NCBI RefSeq assembly: GCF_000296215.2
Contig: NZ_CP013949.1
Span: forward strand, 6,131,501-6,195,500
Reading direction: 5' to 3'
DNA: 64,000 bases
Source: Bradyrhizobium sp. CCGE-LA001
Lineage (GTDB): Bacteria > Pseudomonadota > Alphaproteobacteria > Rhizobiales > Xanthobacteraceae
The position numbers were made by a program, and so were the translations under genes. Positions within the stretch are counted from its first letter, which is position 1. Each line of letters begins with the position of its first letter. Of this stretch, positions 59,008 through 64,000 are shown one piece after another. The notes under the pieces are model-generated. The model did no database searches, was not told where the DNA came from, and saw only the letters and a program-made list of their open reading frames with translations.

Positions 59008-61677
59008 ATGCTTGACAAAGTCTTCGATCCAAAGAGCGCTGAACCACGGCTATACGCTGCTTGGGAAGCTTCGGGTGCCTTTGCGCCTACCAATGACCCG
59101 GAAGCAGAGCCGTTTTCGATCATCATGCCGCCACCGAACGTTACCGGCTCCCTGCACGTTGGCCATGCGCTGAACAACACTTTACAAGACGTGTTGGTCC
59201 GCTTCGAGCGCATGCGTGGCAAAGCGGCACTCTGGCTACCGGGCACAGACCACGCCGGCATCGCCACTCAGATGGTGGTTGAACGCCAGCTCGCGCTGGC
59301 GGGGAACATCAATCGACGCGAGATGGGCCGAGAGAACTTCCTCGCTGAGGTCTGGAAATGGAAAGCCACGTCCGGCGGCAAGATCGTTGAGCAGTTGCGC
59401 AGATTAGGGGCTTCCTGCGACTGGAGCCGTGAGCGCTTCAGCCTCGACGAAGGCTCCTCGTGCGCGGTGCGTAAGGTGTTCGTCACCCTTTTTAAGGAGG
59501 GCCTGATTTATCGCGACAAACGTCTGGTGAATTGGGATCCTCAGTTCCAGACCGCAATCTCCGACCTTGAGGTCGAGCAGCGTGAGATCGAGGGCCATTT
59601 CTGGCATCTCGCCTATCCACTGGCGGATGGCTCCGGCGAGATCGTTGTCTCTACCACGCGTCCCGAAACCATGCTGGGCGATGCCGCCGTCGCGGTTCAC
59701 CCTGATGACGAGCGCTACAAGCATCTCGTCGGTAAAGGGGTCATTCTGCCGATCGTCGGGAGGCAGATTCCAATCGTGGCCGACGAACATGCAGATCCAG
59801 AGAAGGGATCCGGAGCAGTGAAGATCACGCCCGCCCACGACTTCGACGATTTTCAGGTGGCCAGGCGCCATGGCCTGCCGATGATCAATATCCTGGACGA
59901 GTATGCGCACGTGAACGAAAGCGCTCCGCAGGCTTACCGCGGACTGGACCGCTTTACCGCACGCGCGAAAGTGGTCGACGCGTGTGACGCCCTCGGTCTG
60001 CTGCGAGGAACCGAGAAAATTCGCCACATGGTCCCACACGGAGATCGCTCCGGCGTTGTGGTCGAGCCTTTCCTGACTGACCAATGGTTCGTGAACGCGG
60101 AGGTGCTAGCGCGGCCCGCGATCGAGGCAGTCGTTGAGGGCGACACAGTGTTCGCCCCTCGCCACTGGGAAAAGACCTACCTCGAGTGGATGCGCAACAT
60201 CCAGCCTTGGACCATCTCGCGTCAGCTCTGGTGGGGTCATCGCATCCCGGCTTGGTTCGGCCCGGACGGCACCATATTCGTCGAGGAGACCGAAGAGGAA
60301 GCCAAGGCTCAGGCCTGCGCGCACTATGGCCGCGACGAGCCGCTCGTTCAGGACGAGGACGTGCTCGACACCTGGTTCTCTTCTGCGCTGTGGCCATTCT
60401 CGACCCTCGGCTGGCCCGACAAGACACCCGACCTCAAACGCTTCTATCCGACTCATACACTCGTCACGGGTTTCGACATCATCCCCTTTTGGGTCGCCCG
60501 CATGATGATGCAGGGCCTACACCTTACGGAAGAAGTTCCCTTCAAGCGAGTGTTCATCAACGCTCTCGTGCGCGATGCAAGCGGCGCGAAGATGTCGAAA
60601 TCGAAGGGAAACGTCATGGACCCCCTGGATCTGATCGACGAGTTCGGAGCCGACGCGCTGCGCTTCACGCTGACGGCCATGTCCGGAGTTACACGCGACA
60701 TCAAACTGTCCCGGCAACGCATTGAAGGCTATCGCAATCTGGGCACCAAGCTCTGGAATGCGACGCGCTTTGCCCAATTGAACAGCTGCACGCGCGAGAC
60801 GACGTTTTCGCCCGAGCTCGCAAGGATGCCGCTGAATCGCTGGATTGTCGGCGAGACCGCCCGGGCCACGAAAATCGTAGCCAGCGCGCTTGTTGAGTGC
60901 GACTTCAGCGAGGCCGCCGACGCGCTCTATCGCTTCATCTGGAATGTCTTTTGCGATTGGTACATTGAGCTGAGCAAGCCAGTACTGAACGGCGCAGATA
61001 GTGCCGTTCGCGACGAAACGCGCGCGGTTACGGCTTGGGTATTGGACGTCACCCTCAAGATCCTTCACCCGATTATGCCATTCCTCACTGAGGAACTTTG
61101 GGCCGAGACAGCCCGCCTTGGTGCGCCGCGCGGCCACCAAGGCTTCATCATGACCGCGGCCTGGCCACAGCTCGCGGAGAGCTTAGTCGACCCGGCCGCC
61201 GATGCTGAAATTCGACTGATCATCGATACCATCTCCGAAGGCCGATCGGTGCGCCAGGAGCTAAACATCCCGCCCGCCGCGCGTCCGCTGCTGTTGGTGG
61301 TCGAAGCCTCCGAGACGCAGCGCGAGGCCCTGACGGCCAATGCGCAGCTCATTGCCCGGTTGCTGCGCGTCGCCGACGTGCGGTTGGTCAACGCAGTGCC
61401 ACCGGGAGCAGTCTCCTATGTAATCGCCGGCGCGACGCTGGCACTGCCGGTTGCCCAATTCATAGAGCTGACCACAGAGCGCAACCGCCTCACCAAGGAG
61501 ATCACCAGCCTCGGCGCGGAGGCCGACAAGTTGGCCAAGAAACTCAGTAACCAAGACTTCATTGCTCGCGCCCCGGAACACGTCGTAGAGGATACCCGCG
61601 ACCGTCTTGCCGCGGCCAAGGCTGGCCAAGCGAAGCTGGAATCGGCGCTCACCCGATTATTCGCCGTCCTGAACTGA
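59008..61677 (+). CDS. valS: Valyl-tRNA synthetase
   Basis: 889 residues from the ATG at 59008, chosen because GGAG lies at a good distance upstream and the sequence MLDKVFDPKSAEPRLYAAWE matches the family start (the open frame reaches 58960). Class I synthetase that charges tRNA-Val. HIGH motif PPPNVTGSLHVGHALNN (His-Val-Gly-His at residues 50-53); CP1 editing-domain marks STTRPETMLGD and VAVHPDDERY, with HDFDDFQVARRH; KMSKS motif in DASGAKMSKSKGNVMDP with K528; then the anticodon-binding domain and a C-terminal coiled coil (IELTTERNRLTKEITSLGAE ... KLAKKLSNQDFIARAPEHV). It looks complete and active. It stands among natural-product-type genes rather than housekeeping genes, so a second, self-protective copy is a serious possibility. 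Confidence 0.95.
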   Translation: MLDKVFDPKSAEPRLYAAWEASGAFAPTNDPEAEPFSIIMPPPNVTGSLHVGHALNNTLQDVLVRFERMRGKAALWLPGTDHAGIATQMVVERQLALAGNINRREMGRENFLAEVWKWKATSGGKIVEQLRRLGASCDWSRERFSLDEGSSCAVRKVFVTLFKEGLIYRDKRLVNWDPQFQTAISDLEVEQREIEGHFWHLAYPLADGSGEIVVSTTRPETMLGDAAVAVHPDDERYKHLVGKGVILPIVGRQIPIVADEHADPEKGSGAVKITPAHDFDDFQVARRHGLPMINILDEYAHVNESAPQAYRGLDRFTARAKVVDACDALGLLRGTEKIRHMVPHGDRSGVVVEPFLTDQWFVNAEVLARPAIEAVVEGDTVFAPRHWEKTYLEWMRNIQPWTISRQLWWGHRIPAWFGPDGTIFVEETEEEAKAQACAHYGRDEPLVQDEDVLDTWFSSALWPFSTLGWPDKTPDLKRFYPTHTLVTGFDIIPFWVARMMMQGLHLTEEVPFKRVFINALVRDASGAKMSKSKGNVMDPLDLIDEFGADALRFTLTAMSGVTRDIKLSRQRIEGYRNLGTKLWNATRFAQLNSCTRETTFSPELARMPLNRWIVGETARATKIVASALVECDFSEAADALYRFIWNVFCDWYIELSKPVLNGADSAVRDETRAVTAWVLDVTLKILHPIMPFLTEELWAETARLGAPRGHQGFIMTAAWPQLAESLVDPAADAEIRLIIDTISEGRSVRQELNIPPAARPLLLVVEASETQREALTANAQLIARLLRVADVRLVNAVPPGAVSYVIAGATLALPVAQFIELTTERNRLTKEITSLGAEADKLAKKLSNQDFIARAPEHVVEDTRDRLAAAKAGQAKLESALTRLFAVLN

Positions 61678-62132
61678 TCGACGCGGTCGTCGTGCGTGCC
61701 ACGAGTTTCGACCTGCGTCGTCAGAAGACTATCGATCCTGACCCTTGCCAGCAGGCAAGAATACGAACGTCAACCCGGAAGTGACGAGCAACCGACCCCG
61801 CTGACTTCCCCGCCAGCGTGGAGGGGGGCCAGACATGCGTCACCGCAGCGACGCTCGCGAAGATAGGTCGTACCATCGTCGGCCATTATCTGACTGTCCG
61901 GAATAAAGAGTAGGCTCACAGGCAGCGGGCTCGAGCCGGACGCGCGGTAACATGAGCTTCGCTAAGGCGCATATGTCGGGAACCCAACAGCGTATCAGAT
62001 ACGCGCAATAACTCGGCAAATCGCGATGGCGCAAATCCTGCTTCCCTATGTCGCGCATGCAGCAGCTCCCAGAACCGATCAAAAGCAGGCTTTGCGTCCA
62101 AGCGGGAGTACGCGCCCCAGAGAGCGGAGAAG
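61678..62132. other. Region between valS and the radical SAM gene
   Basis: No confident gene in 455 bp. Two overlapping minus-strand frames exist without a recognisable domain. Confidence 0.4.
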
Positions 62133-62984
62133 ATGGAAGACACGTCATTCTCAAGAAATTCGCACATTCCCGATGGCAGGGTCTTGGAGATAACGACAAC
62201 GACAGGCTGTGCCGTCGGGTGCTCGTATTGTCCGCAACACAAGTTCGCGAAGCGTCAAAGAGCGGTTTCTCCTGTGAAGTATCTTACACTGGAAGACTTT
62301 AGGCGATGTCTGGCGCGTGTACCAACAGCGATCGACATTCATTTTTCCGGCTATTCTGAACCATGGCTCAATCGGGATTGCACCGAGATGGTCGAACAGG
62401 CCCACGCGTGTGGCCATGGCATCCGGATCTACACGACGCTCGTAGGAATGAATGAGCGTGATCTACGACGCTTACAAGAGCTGCCCATCAAAGCGTTTGT
62501 GGTCCACCTATTTGATAGCGGCGGCCAGATGAACAGCCGATTTGTCCGAAAACCTTATCTCAATTTGTTCCGTCAACTGTTAGACGCAGACATTCCCTCG
62601 GTTCAATTCCTAACGTTCGGCGGGGTCCATCCTGATCTCGTCAAGCTACTCCCCGCCGAAGCGCTGCTTCGCCTGGGATCACTGATTAGCAGAGCTGGAA
62701 GCGTCGATCGCGGGATCGCTAAATCACGAGCGCCTATAGCCGGGGGTCTCACATGTGTTGAAAGAAGACAGTTTCGCAATGTTCTTTTGCCTAACGGCGA
62801 CATCACACTCTGCTGTATGGATTTCGAGAGGCGCCACGTTCTTGGAAATCTCCTACGTGATGACTACGAGAATCTCTTTGAAGGACGCGATTTTCGGCAG
62901 ATCGTCGACCGCATGAACGGGGCAAATGGCTTTTTGCTTTGCAGAATGTGCGAACACGCCAGGTCAAAGTTGCAGAATCGCTGA
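62133..62984 (+). CDS. Radical SAM protein with SPASM-like C-terminus
   Basis: 283 residues. The iron-sulfur cluster motif CxxxCxxC is present near the N-terminus (ITTTTGCAVGCSYCPQHKFA; Cys 26, 30, 33), followed by IDIHFSGYSEPWLNRDC (the glycine-rich strand-2 region, GxxEP type). The C-terminus has VLLPNGDITLCCMDFERRHV, LGNLLRDDYENLFEG and FLLCRMCEHA, a SPASM/twitch-like auxiliary cluster pattern. Such proteins modify peptides, tRNA, sugars or other small molecules by radical chemistry. It is the last gene of the group that includes the glycosyltransferase, exporter and valS; the 455-bp gap leaves co-transcription open. It appears intact. Confidence 0.9.
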   Translation: MEDTSFSRNSHIPDGRVLEITTTTGCAVGCSYCPQHKFAKRQRAVSPVKYLTLEDFRRCLARVPTAIDIHFSGYSEPWLNRDCTEMVEQAHACGHGIRIYTTLVGMNERDLRRLQELPIKAFVVHLFDSGGQMNSRFVRKPYLNLFRQLLDADIPSVQFLTFGGVHPDLVKLLPAEALLRLGSLISRAGSVDRGIAKSRAPIAGGLTCVERRQFRNVLLPNGDITLCCMDFERRHVLGNLLRDDYENLFEGRDFRQIVDRMNGANGFLLCRMCEHARSKLQNR

Positions 62985-62999
62985 CTCTGATGGCTGGGC

Positions 63000-63179
63000 A
63001 TGGACAACGCCCGAGTACGACTCCGCGCCACCAGCGCCATGCGCCGGTTTTACCCTTCCGAGCCAGAGTTGAGCACCAAGGCCCAGCGCAAGCTGGAGAA
63101 GCTGGCGGCAGAAGCCGCCGAGCGGCTGCTGGCCGACAAGGGCTCGCTGCCGCAGGTGCCGCACCGGGCGCAGGAGTAA
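63000..63179 (+). CDS. Small basic helical protein, unknown
   Basis: 59 residues from the ATG at 63000: MDNARVRLRATSAMRRFYPS then a helix STKAQRKLEKLAAEAAERLL. Codon usage looks coding and a clean hairpin follows 33 bp after the stop. No family is recognised; the pattern RYYPSEP-xL..KAQ.KLE is shared by small rhizobial proteins I cannot name. It could be a remnant of a longer gene. Confidence 0.5.
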   Translation: MDNARVRLRATSAMRRFYPSEPELSTKAQRKLEKLAAEAAERLLADKGSLPQVPHRAQE

Positions 63180-63211
63180 GCGCTGGCGGCATAGGCGCCC
63201 CTACCTGAGTA

Positions 63212-63237
63212 AGTCGGGCCGCTCAGGCGGCCCGACT
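63212..63237. terminator. Strong GC-rich terminator-like hairpin
   Basis: Perfect 11-bp inverted repeat AGTCGGGCCGC / GCGGCCCGACT with a four-base TCAG loop. It lies between the small + strand gene and the convergent glycine-rich gene, fitting a shared terminator; no T-run follows. Confidence 0.65.
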
Positions 63238-63288
63238 CTGTGCATCAAACTTTTGCGCGCTCCGCAGGCGCGCGTCGTCCTATCGGTC

Positions 63289-63978
63289 TCAGAAATAAGG
63301 ATCCAGATTATTGACGGCGATGACAGACATCTCGCCCTTAGCCCCATCGGGTTCGTTTGTGCCGTTACCGAGATTCGGCGGGTTGGGATAGTCTCCCGGC
63401 GAGCCGGGACCCGAGGGACCGCACACCCATTCCTTCCCGCACCGGAGCCACCGCCTCCGGGAGTACCCGGCGCTCCACCTCGACCACCGACCCCACCCAG
63501 GCCACCTTGGTTGTTGACGCGAGCGTAGCTGAACGTATCAGCTCCCCGCTTCAGCGATACGAATACGAGTGTCGCACCGGCGCCACCGGCACCGCCGTTG
63601 CCGCCACGCCCTCCTTGGCCTGCAGTGCCGCCGTCTCCTCCGGGACCATGTCTCGTGGCAATCAAACGGACCAGTTGCGCCCTCCTTCCATTTCCGGCAT
63701 GGCCGCCATCACCCCGGCCACCTTGCCCGCGTACGCCTCCGTCAAGTCCGCGCACAAGAACGGCGAGATTCGGGCGGGATCCCTTTCCCTTTGTCATCGA
63801 GGAGCTTCTCCGCAATCACGTAGATTGTGGGGAGTGTGATCGACAATCCATTGGAGCCCGGCCCTCCCGGTTGTCCCGGATGACCATTGTTGCCCCTTCG
63901 GTTCGTCTCACCGAAATCGTCCGCTCCTTTCTGTCCCACCGCGCCGACGTTTCCGTTATTTGCAGCGGGTTTACTCAT
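63289..63978 (-). pseudogene. Collagen-like glycine-rich protein gene with frameshifts
   Basis: From the ATG at 63978 it reads MSKPAANNGNVGAVGQKGAD, with GNNGHPGQPGGPGSNG repeats and a short non-repeat block LPTIYVIAEKLLDDKGKG. A frame change near 63745-63800 continues with GGVRGQGGRGDGGHAGNG, then GGAGGAGATLVFVSLKRGAD and FSYARVNNQGGLGGVGGRGG. A second one-base shift near 63425 leads into the true end, GPGSPGDYPNPPNLGNGTNE then KGEMSVIAVNNLDPYF and the stop at 63289. The fragment at 54.2 kb has the extra base at the second shift site, showing that this copy lost it. About 230 codons overall. Function unknown; Gly-rich repeats suggest a surface or structural protein, but there is no signal peptide. 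Confidence 0.7.
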
Positions 63979-64000
63979 ATCGCGCTCTATGAAGGAATAA

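Noticed and set aside
59404..60084. Long frames on the opposite strand of valS
   Set aside because: Shadow frames of a strongly conserved gene; no independent domain.

Overview
The window looks like part of a symbiosis or genomic island of an alphaproteobacterium of the order Rhizobiales, most likely Bradyrhizobium or a close relative. This is an inference. It rests on the mix of genes (a bio/pan vitamin operon with a BioR-type regulator, a NodU-family carbamoyltransferase remnant, small proteins of rhizobial type, a tyrosine-recombinase integrase with its excisionase-like partner), on the GC-rich codon use, and on the low gene density with many broken genes. No database search was possible.

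Layout. 1-11 kb: the 5' part of an integrase gene running off the left edge, overlapped by a small DNA-binding gene, then mostly decayed DNA holding a LysE exporter, a CBS-domain protein, a cold-shock protein and small proteins. 11.3-26.1 kb: a spread-out biosynthetic block, all on + except the last gene: biotin carboxylase, biotin carrier, carboxyltransferase, zinc-ribbon protein, TrpD-like, TrpC, small unknown, acyl-CoA ligase, HisC-like aminotransferase, luciferase-like monooxygenase, and a convergent MFS exporter. Three copies of an ungapped 35-bp motif in one orientation precede three of these sub-blocks. 26-36.5 kb: sparse; IHF-beta-like protein, J-domain protein, a large secreted dipeptidyl-peptidase-IV-like enzyme and small unknowns.

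36.5-43.5 kb: a decayed biotin/pantothenate operon on the minus strand in the order bioB(deleted)-panD-bioF(broken)-bioD-bioA(broken)-bioZ?(remnant)-panB-panC(frameshifted). It diverges from an intact GntR-family bioR-like gene, and the intergenic region has BioR-box-like sites. Only panD, bioD and panB are still intact enzymes. 43.2-47.6 kb: Dabb-domain protein, an aminodeoxychorismate-synthase pair (pabB/pabA type), a diaminopropionate ammonia-lyase-like PLP enzyme and a membrane/coiled-coil protein.

48.3-53.0 kb: a group I intron (Azoarcus-like, IC3 type) followed by the 3' exon of a leucine tRNA. Directly after it comes a probable defence module: a PHP-domain protein and an SMC-like ATPase, which together look like one protein split by a one-base frameshift, then a DUF2130 protein with a nuclease-like motif. 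53.1-64 kb: carbamoyltransferase remnant, Gfo/Idh/MocA-type oxidoreductase, family 2 glycosyltransferase, MFS exporter, a complete valyl-tRNA synthetase and a radical SAM/SPASM-like protein. Most of this lies between two direct copies of a glycine-rich protein gene segment.

The most interesting hypotheses are: (1) the valS-containing cassette may make and export a metabolite that targets valyl-tRNA synthetase, with the extra valS as self-resistance; (2) the tRNA-Leu/intron locus is an integration hot spot carrying a PHP-ATPase defence module; (3) the carboxylase/TrpD/TrpC/ligase/HisC/monooxygenase block is a co-regulated specialised pathway marked by the shared 35-bp element.
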